Origin: Mycogone perniciosa
Lineage: Eukaryota; Ascomycota; Sordariomycetes; Hypocreales; Hypocreaceae
Direction of reading: 5' to 3'
Length of the DNA: 64,000 nucleotides
Assembly (NCBI GenBank): GCA_025331125.1
Contig: JAOALB010000177.1
Coordinates: forward strand, 1 to 64,000
Position numbers and translations under genes: made by a program. Positions 11,819-22,894 of this stretch are shown here, in pieces (positions within the stretch are counted from its first letter, which is position 1; the number at the start of each line of letters is the position of its first letter). Under the pieces are notes generated by a model. That model saw only the letters and a program-made list of their open reading frames with translations. It did no database searches and was not told the DNA's origin.

Positions 11819-13014
11819 TTATGACCGGCACCTGATAGTAGTATTAAGAGACTTGGAAATGATGGAGCCAATGTCCATGTGGACGGTCTGGTTAGCGCTA
11901 GACAGGGCTTCGAAAAAATACTCGAGCTTCTGGCCGTTGTTGACAACGTCAGCTCCCTGCAGTTTGACGGGCGCAACGCCAGTGGCGCAGTATTTGGGGC
12001 TTTGGATGGCACTGAGGACCTTGATCTGGTCCATGGCAGCAGTGATGGGGACAGTGTTGGCACCAGGACGCAAGAACAGGTTCTTGGTGTAGAGTGTGCC
12101 AATCTTGGCATCGTCAATGAAGTTGGTGAAGGAGGCATCGCCCTAAAAGAAGGAAAGAAAAAGGGGAGTTGGTTAGCAATATAATCAATCCAACGGCCAG
12201 GGTGGCAAGGCAAAAATAGCTTACAATATCCAGAGTAAAGTAGGACGCATTGGGGATCTCGGCGGTGCCATTGAAGTTGGGACCATCCTGGACGTCGATA
12301 TCAATATGTCCGTCTGTGACTTCGGTGCCCTGGAAGAGGTTCAGGCCCTTCATGGTGAGTGTCTTCTTGAAAGTGACATCGTACTTCCTAGCCAGGCCGG
12401 AGGGCTTGACCTGAGTCTGTCCCTCAATAGTAACTCTGAGGGTCTCGTTGTTGAAGAACCAGATGTTGAATTGGTTGAAAGCATCATGGTCCTCAATCTG
12501 AACCTCCTGGGTGACGTTGACGATCTGGAACTTATCGGCGGTGGTCGGGGGAAACTGGATCTTGACGAAGGGTCTGTGGGCAGGAAGATCCTCGAGATAC
12601 ATCACGCCCTCAAAGGCGTCGATGTCGGCATGAATGGAGCCGTCGGTGGTGATGGTTGAGTTGATCTCCATGGTGTATTGGTTGGGTTGGGTTCTTAGGA
12701 CGTTAACACCCTGGACCTCAAGTGTGGCGGCGTTCATCTTGCTCTGGGCAATCTTAGGAACGGCGACGAAGATGCTGGAGGGTTTGTTAGAATGCGCTGC
12801 GCAATGGATGGTCTGGTTTCAAAGAGCAAAAGCCCGGAGTGAATGTATACACTTACATCAAGCAAATAGCCAGAACTGCAATGCAGACGAAACCAATCAG
12901 ATACGCCCACCAGAAGTGCTTCAGATGGCCCAAGCATCCTCTCTTCTTCGGAGTCTCGACCTCGTAGGCGGCGGTGCCGGTCTCGGTCTGAATAGCCTCT
13001 TGCTTGTCCGACAT
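11819..13014 (-). CDS. DUF3712-type single-pass membrane protein
   Basis: Exons 13014-12857, 12774-12225 and 12142-11819 give 343 aa; both introns are 82 nt and the first has a CTAAC branch. The N-terminal ~28 residues are cytosolic-looking (MSDKQEAIQTETG..., basic KKRGC), followed by one hydrophobic segment at about residues 35-57 (HFWWAYLIGFVCIAVLAICLM). The rest is a beta-rich domain with repeated VTxEVxIEDHxAFN and MKGLNLFQGTEV type strands, as in fungal DUF3712 proteins related to LEA/Tag1-like folds. The yeast relative Tag1 is a vacuolar membrane protein linked to ending autophagy; whether this protein has that role is not shown. Probable type II topology, with the large domain in the lumen. 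Several Asn-X-Ser/Thr sites support luminal exposure. Confidence 0.82.
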
Positions 13015-13522
13015 GTTGGGCGGTTGATTCTTGATCTCTGCTATTAGAGGGTGGAATAGATTCGACTTTGACGGAGGCGGCAAAGGGCCCTTTATAACAG
13101 CCGCGAGAGAGAGAGGGGAGAGAGAGAAAAAAAGCCTCGCCTCGGTGGTGTAAAGTATATGCAGGATAAAAAATTAGACACAAACTCTCTGCACAACTAA
13201 TAAGGGTATCAATCAATCAATCAATCCACGATCCGCCGGCGAGAGGAGAGCTAAACCTCCAAGAGCAACGATGAAGAGGAGAAAAGAGAGGAGCAGAGCC
13301 GGGGGGTGTTCCCAAACTGGATATGGGGATCGTGATGCTTAAGTATGTATCAATGCAATGGAGGAGTACTCCGTAGCAGTACTCCGTACATACATACACA
13401 TACTACTACAAGTACTACCTAATGTAGTAGACGTAACTGGCAATGGCCACTAGCACCTTTCGGTGATCCTTCCATCTCGCACACCCCTGTTCTTAGTTCC
13501 TGGATGTTAATTCATGACCAAG

Positions 13523-13554
13523 TACTCCCTACTCCCTACTCCCTACTCCCTACT
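13523..13554. repeat. (TACTCCC)4 tandem array
   Basis: Four perfect copies of the 7-bp unit TACTCCC plus a partial TACT. It differs by one base from the dispersed TACTCCG word found across this window. Confidence 0.95.
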
Positions 13555-13855
13555 GGTTCTGGCCCTGGCTCTGAGCCGCAGCTGAGGCGCCTTGAACTCT
13601 GCTCTCTCCCTCTGTTCTAGTTCCTTCATGGCGGCACAGAAACAGCAGCAGAGGCGAGAGCAGGGCGCGGCGCTATGCCCAAGTCAGCCATGCCCCGAGC
13701 GACTCGGCCAGCCGGCGCCACCACCACCCCAGGCCTCTTTTTTTTTTTTTCCCGGACCCCAGAGTCTCCGCAACGGGCTGTGGGGTTATTTAGTGGTGAT
13801 TCGAGTGGAGGCTCGAGTGGAGGTTGGAGTGGAGAGTTTTCAAAGGTGCTGAGCC

Positions 13856-13892
13856 AGAGAGAGAGAGAGAGAGAGAGTGTGTGTGTGTGTGG
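13856..13892. repeat. GA and GT dinucleotide microsatellite
   Basis: A run of AG repeats directly followed by GT repeats in the desert upstream of the DUF3712 gene. No function is visible. Confidence 0.9.
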
Positions 13893-14772
13893 GTGTGGGT
13901 GCCCAGAGGAGTCTGATACGATGTGTACTACAATACATTAGTAGTTATACACGACCTACCAACCAATGCTGCCAGATGTCAGTCCCTCGGCCGCACGTGA
14001 AAGTGCTGCATGCAATACCCGCGTATCTACTCCGTACTCCGTAGTCACAAATGTGGTGTATAGGACAAGCACACGTCTACATAGAACGTTGGAAGCCTAC
14101 GAGTACACCAAGAAGAAAAAAAGAAGAAGAAAAGAATGGTGCCACAACACAACATCCACTTGCTAGTAACTCTCTCTCGTAATACTACATAGAACAGACA
14201 CAGTTGCTCCATAGAACTAGTACATAGTAACTGCATGCCAGCAAAGCAGCATAATGCGAGCACTGGCCTTTTAAAATTGCGCACGCATGGCAACGCACGC
14301 GACCTTGTCTGCCCCGTAATAAAAATAAATAAAATAAAATAAAAAGCTTGGATTCTGCACCGATGGTCCGTAGTCTTGTCTGGATCTGGCAAAGAAGGGG
14401 AATAGTAGCGGTATTTTTTACGATGGGGATGTGAATAAGCATACGGAGTACTACTGTGTAACTTATGAGAGACCAACAGAACAGACCTACGGAGTACTCG
14501 TACATACATAGATTATCGCAGCTGTACTGAATACCGGAGTCGATCTGCTACAGAAGACATTTATGAAGAGGTTGCAAATTACAGTGTTGTGGTTCGCTGC
14601 TCCATACCCGGACATAGGTAGCATGTACTACTTCGCACGAGTAGTAGTGCCTAGCTGAATGACAACCTATCAATCAATCGGTTTTTTTTCAGGCCCATTC
14701 ACTGGTGGCGTCGAAAATCAAGGTGAAGAGCCTTGGCAGCCAATAAGCGACGATAACCGTCGACATAGTACA

Positions 14773-14797
14773 TACGAAGTACGGAGTACGGAGTACG
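14773..14797. repeat. TACGAAG-TACGGAG-TACGGAG triple unit
   Basis: Three tandem 7-bp units plus TACG. This is one of the clearest tandem copies of the dispersed 7-bp word family. Confidence 0.9.
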
Positions 14798-15014
14798 CAT
14801 CCATACGAGTATTGATAAAAGCTCACATCAAGGTTAGGCCAACCTTACTCCGTACTTGACAGACAGTTCTGGAGATGCTTCCAGACTAGGAAAGATGGCC
14901 ACAAGCCACCGGCATGTGCGATGCAGAAAAAAATAAGAACAAAAAGCCACCAACAATCCCGGCGTCATTTGTCTTGAATGCTGTCTTGACATGTGCAAAA
15001 TTTTCAGTGCTCTT

Positions 15015-15050
15015 GAAGTACGAAGTAGTAGTACTACTACTCGTACTTCG
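15015..15050. repeat. Near-perfect inverted repeat of TAC/GTA words
   Basis: Reads GAAGTACGAAGTAGTAG on the left and its near reverse complement on the right, centred on GTAC at about 15031. It can form a hairpin. It uses the same TACGAAG word as the dispersed family. Confidence 0.8.
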
Positions 15051-16545
15051 CAGATGTCTCTCATTTGTGCCCCCATTGATAGGCCTCAGTTAGCCCTAGA
15101 CGGGATTGCTGAGCCGGGCCGCTCTAAATCCTTCCTTAAATTGGAGCCTAAAGGTTGTCGGCTCATCATCCATATTATATGACCCCACTTTTGCGTTTTT
15201 GTCTCCGTTAATGAATTTGGATATTTGACCTTGATGATTTTTAGGCCCTCTATTATTGGTTCCATGAAACCTATATCCGCAGAATAGATTAGATGATGGG
15301 TGTAAATGATGATATTGTCATCGGCATCGTTGAGTACTTCGAGGGTACTTCCTTTGTACGTATCTCCGAAGATTCAGCGGCAAGCCTTCGGCTGGCGGAC
15401 CCAGCGCATCGGACAAGGCGCCGTGCAACCAATCCGGTTCGCCAGACCGACAAACCACATCCATGACACATGTACGGAGTAGTATTACCTATGTATCCAA
15501 CTTTCATCAAGTCAGTAGGTATGTATACTCCATGTCAAGGATATCCTCCCTGCATCCTCCCTGCTGGCACTATCTTTCCGTCAAGAAGGTGGATGCTACG
15601 AGTGCAATAAAATATAAATAAATAAAAGCACAGCCATCTGTGACCAACCAACAATGAAAAGCCAAGACATAGATAGGCGAAGGAAAACGAGCCCAATCCC
15701 TGTGCCCTTCTTCGTTAATGGCCATGCCGCATATCGCTTCCGTCCATCATTCCAGCCCGGGTCAAGGTCAGGTCATCCATGCCAGCAGCCAAGCCCTCGT
15801 GCCACCTATATATGTACGAGTGCATACATTTGATCATCTCGTTTTATCTATATACCATGCAGATGCAGATGAATATTGAAATTTCGAGCTTGGCTTTTTG
15901 TCTTGGCTCCCTTTTTCTCTCTCTCTTTTTTTTTCTGGTGTTTGGCGTGGTGGCTCCAATATGGCCTGGAACTTGTGCGAATACGAAAGAACAATAACAT
16001 TAATCAGTCCGTGTGGTCTGGATCTGTCGAATTGCATCAGATCCATACGTGCTACAAAAATCACCCCGTGCATAATAGAGTCGTCACCACAAAACTTGCA
16101 ACGTCTCACGAACAGTATTTACCCACTCTATAATCCCGTGTTTTCTCCCAATTCGGTCATGAGCCGTCTGAAACTGGATGTCATGCGCACGATCCTGCTG
16201 TGGCAATCCATCTCTGTATTAAGCAGTACTCCGTATCGTACCCCACCCCCCTCTCCAAGATCTGCGCGCCCGAAAATGCATGCACTCAAAGCGTCCGCCC
16301 TCCTCCTCTCGCCATGAGGAACAGCAGCTGTAGCGGCATTAGTGAGTCCGCTAAGGCGCTGTCATCGCTAGCTTCAGGGCTCCGCCAAGGCACCTGAAGT
16401 GTCGGCGCAGCACCTGTGCCTTTCCCCAAATCCCCCAAGCTGCTGGCGCTTTTAGCGTGCCCGCACCCCGCAATCAACTTTCCCATGATTTGGCGAACCA
16501 TAGAAACTCACGACAGCCGAGGCTGCATATGAATATTTCTACCCT

Positions 16546-18361
16546 CTACAGCTTCGACTTCGTCCACAGCCCCTGCTTGTCCAACCCCAGACCTCCATCA
16601 AAAATATCTCTCTCCACACGCCTAGTGTTAATCTGGAGCCCGGCGCAAACGTCCGTCATCAGTAACAGATCGCCAAGGAAAAAATCCGGGGAGGAATTCT
16701 GGAGTCGGGAGACTTACGAGTCTGGGGCCGAGCTCCGCGATGGTTTTGGCGCCGAGAAGGCGCATGCATGTGGCCGTCTCCGCTTCGAGGACTACCCTCA
16801 TTGTCAGTGATGCCATCTTTTCTGTTTCGTTCTTTGTTCTTTGTTCGGTTTCCCTAATATGGGTGCGGGACGTGGAAAGGTGGAAATGCGGTAATATGAT
16901 GATGATGACATTTGTCTGGGGTTTCCAGCAAGATTTCCCATCATCATCATCACAAATAGGGATACGGTCAACTCACTCTCAAATGTTCGCTCCACACCGG
17001 CTTGTCCGCCAGCTCCGAGACCGTACAACGCTGCACGGCCAATGCCTACGGCCTTTGCGCCGAGACATAGCGCCTTGACGACATCTGTGCCTCTCTTGAT
17101 GCCACCATCGACCCAAACTTCGATTTTACTAAACACCTCCGGGCAGTACTTTCTAATCTCCATCAAAACATGCACCGGAGGCGACACCGTGTCCAGGGCT
17201 CGTCCGCCGTGGTTGGATAGGATGATGGCCTTTACTTGGGGCGCATATTTGGCAGCTAGGTAAGCATCCTCATATGTGTGTAGACCCTTGAGCACGATGG
17301 GCAGGTCAGTATGCTTCGCGAGCCATGGCAACGTTGTCTGCCATGTCAAATCGCACGCCGTGCCGAAGAACAGCTGCTGGCCCACGCCGCCGCCACCGGG
17401 TCGCTTCTCCTGGCCATCCTTGACGCCAGCCTCCACCGTCAACCCGCGGTCGAAGTTGGACTTCTCGTCAATCTCACGCTTACCAGGCACCGGGGCATCA
17501 AGTGTCAGGACAATGAACTTGTACCGATCCCGCATCTTGTTGATGCGACGCAGCATCTCTTCGCTCCTCTCGCGGTTATTCTGTACATACAGCTGCCATC
17601 CGAACATCTGGTCTGGCGCGGCCTCAGCGACGATCTGCTCCGGCGTCATCGAGGCGTTGTTGGAGACGATCTGAACGGCACCGAATCGAGCTGCCGCCTT
17701 GGCAATGCCGAGTTCGCCGTCGGGGTGAGCCAGACGGGCCATGGCCGCCGGGCTGACATAGATAGGGAGGCCAACCTTCTGCCCGAGAAGTGTTGTAGAC
17801 GTGTCGCACTCGGTACAGTCGACAAAGACACGCGGCCGCAGCAGAATATCTCGGTATACGGTGTTGTTGAACGTTTTGGTGGCCATGTCATCACTGGCGG
17901 AGTAGTAGTAGGCCCAGCCCTTCTTGGGGATTCGCTTGGTGGCCTCCGCCTCGATTTCGTCCAGGTTGAGGAGCTGTTCCAATGGCACCGGCGCATTGGC
18001 ATCCTGGTTGGTGTCCTGCTCAGCAGGTTTTGTATTGACCAAGGTACCTGGCGCAATCTTCCCTAGTTTGGCTTCAGCCTTGAGCTCGTCCAACGTGCCT
18101 GGTGGGTGGATCGGGTCGAAATCCTCTGTCGCATCCTTGCCCGCCAGCTGAAGGATGATCTTGGCACCGCCTGGGTGCTCGGAGAGGAAATCAGTCACGT
18201 CGTACACATGGTCGTAGAGAATGACCCAACAGCTGTCTGCAGTGTTATGCTTTGCGACTGTGAGATTAGGAATTGGCGTTAGCAGTTGCTTTGTCAACAT
18301 CGCGTCTCTACGAGATTGGGAGCTGTGACATACCTTCGGCGGCGTCGAATTCCTTGGCCAT
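16546..18361 (-). CDS. Cytochrome b2-like L-lactate dehydrogenase
   Basis: Exons 18361-18334, 18257-16977, 16791-16718 and 16632-16546 (introns 76, 185 and 85 nt) give 489 aa. An N-terminal cytochrome b5 domain has heme-ligand His37 in SEHPGG and His60 in DPIHPPG. It is followed by an FMN-dependent alpha-hydroxyacid dehydrogenase domain with catalytic His359 in LSNHGGRALD and the FMN-phosphate motif WVDGGIKRGTDVVKALCLGA. The C-terminal exons restore RTFEILEAETATCMRLLGAK and a tail ending WTKSKL. Yeast Cyb2 oxidises L-lactate and reduces cytochrome c in the intermembrane space, but this protein starts directly at the b5 domain and an in-frame TGA lies 18 nt upstream of the ATG, so no mitochondrial presequence is encoded. 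The substrate could be lactate or another 2-hydroxy acid. Confidence 0.93.
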
Positions 18362-19075
18362 TGTGACTTCGTGCCTTCAATTGCAATGGGGCTCTGAAAA
18401 GAAGAGAATACTGGCTCGGGGGCTATATATAGGAGTAAAGTCCGGATGACGGGGCTCGTGTATGTCTTTGGTTAATCCACCAATTAGGGGGAGGGTTGTT
18501 ATTCGTCTAGTATCGGCAATGATGATCAATGCCTGAGGATGTGCGCCCGGCTTTCAGAATAGACGGATTGAGGGTATCAAAAGATAAGAGGAACGACGAG
18601 TCAGACATAGTAGTACATACTACTAGGAATCTCACGTCCATAGAAAAGGCGACCCCACGATCTTCTTAAGGGCTGGGACCAAGACTCGTACCGCATGGGG
18701 TAATTCGCAGATGCTGGATTGGCTCGGTTGATTCGGCATTGGGATCCGCTGCGAGTTCGGCGTCCTAGCGTTGGCTTCGTTCACCACGGGAAAATTAACG
18801 GCGAAACTTATCGCCGGCCTTTAGCCGGATATTCCTCCTTTCGGTGCTGTGACCTCATTGCTGTTCCTTCGCCATAAAGGCTAGCGTCTCAGAATTTCGT
18901 CCACCAAAGCTGTCTGAAATTGTTTCACACCAAAGCCTCGGAACTGTTGCGACACACAACCCTGCAGTGATACGTCAGTTTGCTTGCTTGCTTGCGACAG
19001 GCCTCGAAGGATACACACATATATACGGAAAATTGCCGTCCGTATCGGTACTGCATTCTGTGCGAAAACAAACAA
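18362..19075. promoter_or_regulatory. Divergent promoter region cytochrome b2 / JAC1
   Basis: 714 bp between divergent starts. It has a TATATATA box near the cytochrome b2 end, an AGTAGTACATACTACTA palindrome near 18607-18624 and a TTGC tetranucleotide run near 18979-18995. No gene is supported. Confidence 0.5.
18424..18431 (-). promoter_or_regulatory. Candidate TATA box of the cytochrome b2 gene
   Basis: TATATATA lies 63 nt upstream of the cytochrome b2 ATG in the right orientation. A strong TATA is expected of a regulated metabolic gene; assignment is by position only. Confidence 0.4.
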
Positions 19076-19840
19076 ATGCGCCCGACAATTTCCTCGGCTG
19101 CCGCGCGGGACGTCTCCCGTCTTTGCGCACGATGCCGTCTTCATCTCCGTCAAGCTTCGTTCCTCGCCGCGTTGACTCGCTCTACTAAAGCGCCATCGCC
19201 ATCGCCATCACCAGTTTATTCTCCTTCTTCATTCGTTCACAAGCTGGCCTTTTCAACCGCACGATCCCAACCCTCCGATCTTCCCTCCGAGCCCCCCTCT
19301 CCGCCGCAAACCCTCTACCACATCTTCCCCGAGACGCTCCCCTCCGGTCCTCCGCCCTCGGGCCACTTCCCCATCGATACACGCGCCCTGCGCCGCGAGT
19401 TCCTCAGACTCCAGGCCCGCGCGCATCCAGACATGCATCCCGGTCCGCTCAAGGCCCGCGCCGAAGCTACGTCCGCACTCATCAACGAAGCGTACAAGAC
19501 CCTGTCCAACCCGCTCCTGCGGGCGCAATACCTCCTCTCCCTGCGCGGGGTGGACGTCGCCAACGACGAGAAGCTAAAGTTCGAGGATCCGAGCCTGTTG
19601 ATGCTGGTGCTGGAAGCGCATGAGGAAATCACCGAGGCGAGCACGGAGGACGATTTACAGGAGCTGAGGGGTGTGAATGACGAGAGGATCAGGGCGAGTG
19701 AGCAGGTGCTGGAGAGGGCATTTAGTGAGGATGACGTTGAGGAGGCGAAGAGGGAGGCGGTGCGGTTGAGGTATTGGGTTAATATCAAGGAGAGTTTGGA
19801 TAATTGGGAGGAAGGGAGGCCGGTGGTGTTGGAGCATTGA
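19076..19840 (+). CDS. JAC1: Mitochondrial J-domain co-chaperone JAC1/HSCB
   Basis: Single exon, 254 aa. I chose the ATG at 19076 (MRPTISSAAARDVSR...) because it opens an Arg-rich, acid-poor mitochondrial presequence; an in-frame ATG at 18980 would add 32 residues that look like leader DNA. The J domain starts at YHIFPETLP and contains the HPD triplet in RAHPDMHPG, followed by SALINEAYKTLSNPLLRAQYLL. The HscB C-terminal domain follows (LVLEAHEEITEA..., RYWVNIKESLDNWEEG), which binds the Fe-S scaffold. Jac1 delivers ISU to mitochondrial Hsp70 and drives transfer of nascent Fe-S clusters. A CARC motif near residue 17 is only half of the zinc site found in animal HSCB. Convergent with palF, 431 bp between stops. 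Confidence 0.93.
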   Translation: MRPTISSAAARDVSRLCARCRLHLRQASFLAALTRSTKAPSPSPSPVYSPSSFVHKLAFSTARSQPSDLPSEPPSPPQTLYHIFPETLPSGPPPSGHFPIDTRALRREFLRLQARAHPDMHPGPLKARAEATSALINEAYKTLSNPLLRAQYLLSLRGVDVANDEKLKFEDPSLLMLVLEAHEEITEASTEDDLQELRGVNDERIRASEQVLERAFSEDDVEEAKREAVRLRYWVNIKESLDNWEEGRPVVLEH

Positions 19841-20271
19841 TGGGGCGTTATACAGTGGCGTTGGTTAGGCACTGCTGCCGATGAATGAATGATCAAGGGA
19901 TATCCCGACTCTTATGATGGCAGAAAGCCTCGCATTTCGTGGCGTTGGGTGGCATTGGATCTCCAACTCATCATGTACAATATGATTCATTAGAGTATAT
20001 ACACCACAGGTGACGACATAGAGAAGAAATACACACAGATGACCGAACGGGTGAAAGATAATTCCGACCAGATGTCATGTCACTCCTTAAAAGCACCTAT
20101 ACATAACATACCTTAGTAGTAGTAGATGGCATAGTTTCCATCCAATATGTGCCCAACGCCATCTATGAATGCTCTGCCGATGCAAAACCCAGTCCCTTCT
20201 CACACTGCGCCTATTCTATGTATTAAAGACAAATACACCCTCTTTGTACAACTCATTTCCAATCACGTCAT
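19841..20271. other. Convergent 3' intergenic space JAC1 / palF
   Basis: 431 bp holding both 3' UTRs. Nothing else is visible apart from a short TAG/GTA run near 20112-20123. Confidence 0.5.
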
Positions 20272-22894
20272 TCAACGCTGATACGCCGGTAACTGTTCCC
20301 CACCGAGAGTATGCCTGCTCCCGCTCCCGCTCCCGGATGGGCCCACTCCGGGGCCGTAACCCGGATATTCGTCATCGTTCAAGACGGGAGCGGTGGGTTC
20401 GGCTTCTGGTGACGGCTCATCCCTTCCGGGTGCTCTGCCGCCATAATTTCTAACCTCCATATCTTCGGGAAACTCGGGTGGCGCACTCGCCTCTTGCATC
20501 AGACGCCTCCGCTCAAGCTCCTGCTTGTCCTCTACTGCCGAAGTAACACCAGCTGATAGCTCTTCCACCGTCGGTGCCGATGGTACAGTGTCATCTCCAT
20601 CGGCTGAATTACCAGCACCAGAATAAGCAGGTCGGGGCGTTTCATGTGCGTCGTAAATATCTTCATCATCTGGTGCGGATGGCAGTGGGCCTGCAGAAGA
20701 AGCAGCGGGGGGCTGACTAGGCAGCAGTCTTATTTCGGCTTGCCGTATGCGGTCCTTCTCTGACATGCCGTTTTCATCCAGCAATTGAGGCGGTGGTGGC
20801 ATGTACATAGGAGTAGGTCCATGCGAGCCGCTGTTTGGGTGGGGATAGTTAGGATGTGAAGGCGGTGCGTAATACTGTTGGCTATTCGCCTGTGGTGGGA
20901 AATGGGTCTGTGGCGGTAGCTCGTTGACATATGAAGGGTCAAGGCGGTGCGCTTCTTCGTAACGGGTTGGCGTTGGCAAAAAGCCCTCCTCCTCATCGCT
21001 CTCGGTCACTTCAAGTGTCATCGGTGACGGCGAGGGCTTGGCGGGTTTTCGACCGCCAGAGGAGTCCACGGTTCCAACAACAGACTCGATGGACACGCAA
21101 ATGACGCCTTTCTCTCTCCTCAGTTGAGATGTGTCTGCAATTTCCGCGCCTCTCCTGGGAGAAAATATGTTCCCCATGTTTTGCTCTGAAGCGCTAGCAC
21201 TGAACGGACCGTACCTCGATGATTGTCCGGAGGGAAATTGTCCAGATAATCGCCCTCCTAGGTCGACAATAACTTCAACATGGTATTTGAAAGCAATCAT
21301 GTCCCCAGGAATCCCCTTGATGGTTGGGAAGGAGTCATCTGGAAGCTTGACCGGTACGGTGACAGACGCTTGCAAGGTGTCGGGATTGATAATCAGGGGT
21401 GCTGTCGCCTGGTCCAGGTCTTTGCGGAACATACTTATTGAGCCTGATCCAGAAGAGAGCGAGAGTCCACCCAGGCCTGTCCGTGATCTGGGATAGATGT
21501 CTTCCTTCTGTATCCGCCTTGCATCTTCTTTGGTCATCATGTTCTTAAATAGCCCTGATGGTGGCGCAAAATCAATTTTGCCCTGGCGAAACAGTGTCAC
21601 AACAACCCCCGTTATGCTCTTGACCAGCTTGATATGTTGCACCGTGACTCGCACTGATACGGTGTCACCTGGGAGGCAGCCCCCTTTCATGAGCTCAATG
21701 GTCGCCGTGATGGTCTTATCGTCCACGGCTTGCTGCTGCGCTGATGTAAACGTCGTGCCGGCCTGGGACAGTTGCGGGAGCTCACTACGGCTCAGGACGG
21801 TGTTGATACTCCGGCCGCTCTCACAACTGACTTCGCTCTGCACATCGGCATGCGAGAGATTTCGCTGATCCGCCGCGTGAGTATCGCGCACCGAATCTTC
21901 ATTGGTAGTGGGTTGTTCCAGGGATCCTGCCTCGGAGGTTACATCTATGGCGTCTGATGCTACAGCTGATCCTTTGTCCAATGCCATTGTCGATTTCTTC
22001 TTCCTCGTACGCTTGGAGATGGGTTCCAGAAATATGGTCCTAGGTCGCGGCGGTGGTAAGAGACTAACATCAATCCTCTCTGCTAGCATGACTTTCCTGT
22101 CACAGGATATCGTTGGCGCAATGGATATCGGCCTTGTTAATGTCGCGGTAATCATATAGGATATAGTGCCACGCTCGAACTGCACACTATCATTAGTAAC
22201 TGTCTTGTTCGCCCACGATAATAGCCAGTCAACTTACATCAATGCTGCTCGGCAGCCCCTTGTCGGGAAACACCAAGTCGAATCCAAACTCATACCTGCC
22301 GGGCTCCAGCCTCCCCTCACCGCTCAAGACCTGCTCATCCTGGAAGAGGCTCGCATAGCCATTTCCATGGTATTGTAGACGCGAGGAGCTCCCACTCTGT
22401 GGCAGCACTGTGACTCCCTGGGCCTTGGCCACCGCGGCCGGGTCTTTGAGGACGCGCACGAAGCCATGGAGCGTAACGACGAGGTGCGTGATGCGCAGCG
22501 GCTTGACGACGACAAGGACGACAGCGCCACGGACATGCTCGCCTGCATTGTACTTCCTATACGGCTCGTCACAGCGCACGTGGAAGTCAGTCACATTGCG
22601 GTTGCGGCTGCGCAGGGGCAGACTCAGCGGAATACCCAGGCGCGAAAAGAATCCGGGTCGCGACGTGGACGGTGCGGACGCGGACGACGATGGCGGCTTG
22701 GTGACAATGGGGGCGGAAGAGGAGGAGGATGAGGAGGCAGCGTTGGCGGTGGCACTGGAGCCTGAACCAGCACCACTAGGTGGTCCTGCGGCAGCGGGAT
22801 GAGGTCGAGATGGCGATGGCAGCGACGCCGAAACGGACGCCGAAGCCGACGTTGTCGACAGGCGGCCGTTGCCCCTAGACGATGTGAGAGGCAT
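20272..22894 (-). CDS. palF: pH-response arrestin palF/RIM8
   Basis: Exons 22894-22238 and 22179-20272, intron 58 nt with a CTAAT branch, give 854 aa. The N-terminal ~110 residues are Ser/Ala/Pro-rich and disordered. The arrestin N domain begins near RNVTDFHVRCDEPYRKYNAGEHVRGAV and continues over the splice (PSSIDFERGTISYMITATL). The arrestin C domain (DKTITATIELMKGGCLPGDTVSVRVTVQ) follows, with the RIM8-specific block GLFKNMMTKEDARRIQKEDIYPRSRTGLGG. The C-terminal ~250 residues are Pro-rich and acidic. PalF binds the membrane sensor PalH, is ubiquitinated at alkaline pH and recruits ESCRT, leading to PacC processing. The first ATG of the frame is used as start. Overall order and length (family about 750-900 aa) fit well. 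Confidence 0.9.

Larger units (their letters stand above)
13015..16545. other. 3.5-kb gene desert rich in short repeats
   Basis: No gene is supported. Contents: TACTCCG/TACGGAG words at 13367-13375, 13380-13388, 14028-14043 (tandem), 14442-14450, 14488-14496, 14773-14797 (three units), 14846-14854, 15473-15481 and 16227-16235; a TACTCCC array at 13523-13554; T-rich and GA/GT dinucleotide runs at 13738-13751 and 13856-13892; an AATAAA-type run at about 14318-14345; and a near-perfect inverted repeat at 15015-15050. Open frames up to 154 codons exist but read as low-complexity sequence without family resemblance. The right part is downstream of the cytochrome b2 gene. Confidence 0.65.

Noticed and set aside
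14045..14509. 154-codon minus-strand frame in the 13-16.5 kb desert
   Set aside because: Cys/Phe-rich low-complexity translation, runs through repeats, no family or splice context.
18980..19075. JAC1 start at the upstream in-frame ATG (18980)
   Set aside because: The added 32 residues do not look like a presequence and contain acidic residues; the ATG at 19076 gives a clean Arg-rich leader.
19315..19896. 193-codon frame antisense to JAC1
   Set aside because: Overlaps the clear J-domain gene; Ser-rich shadow.
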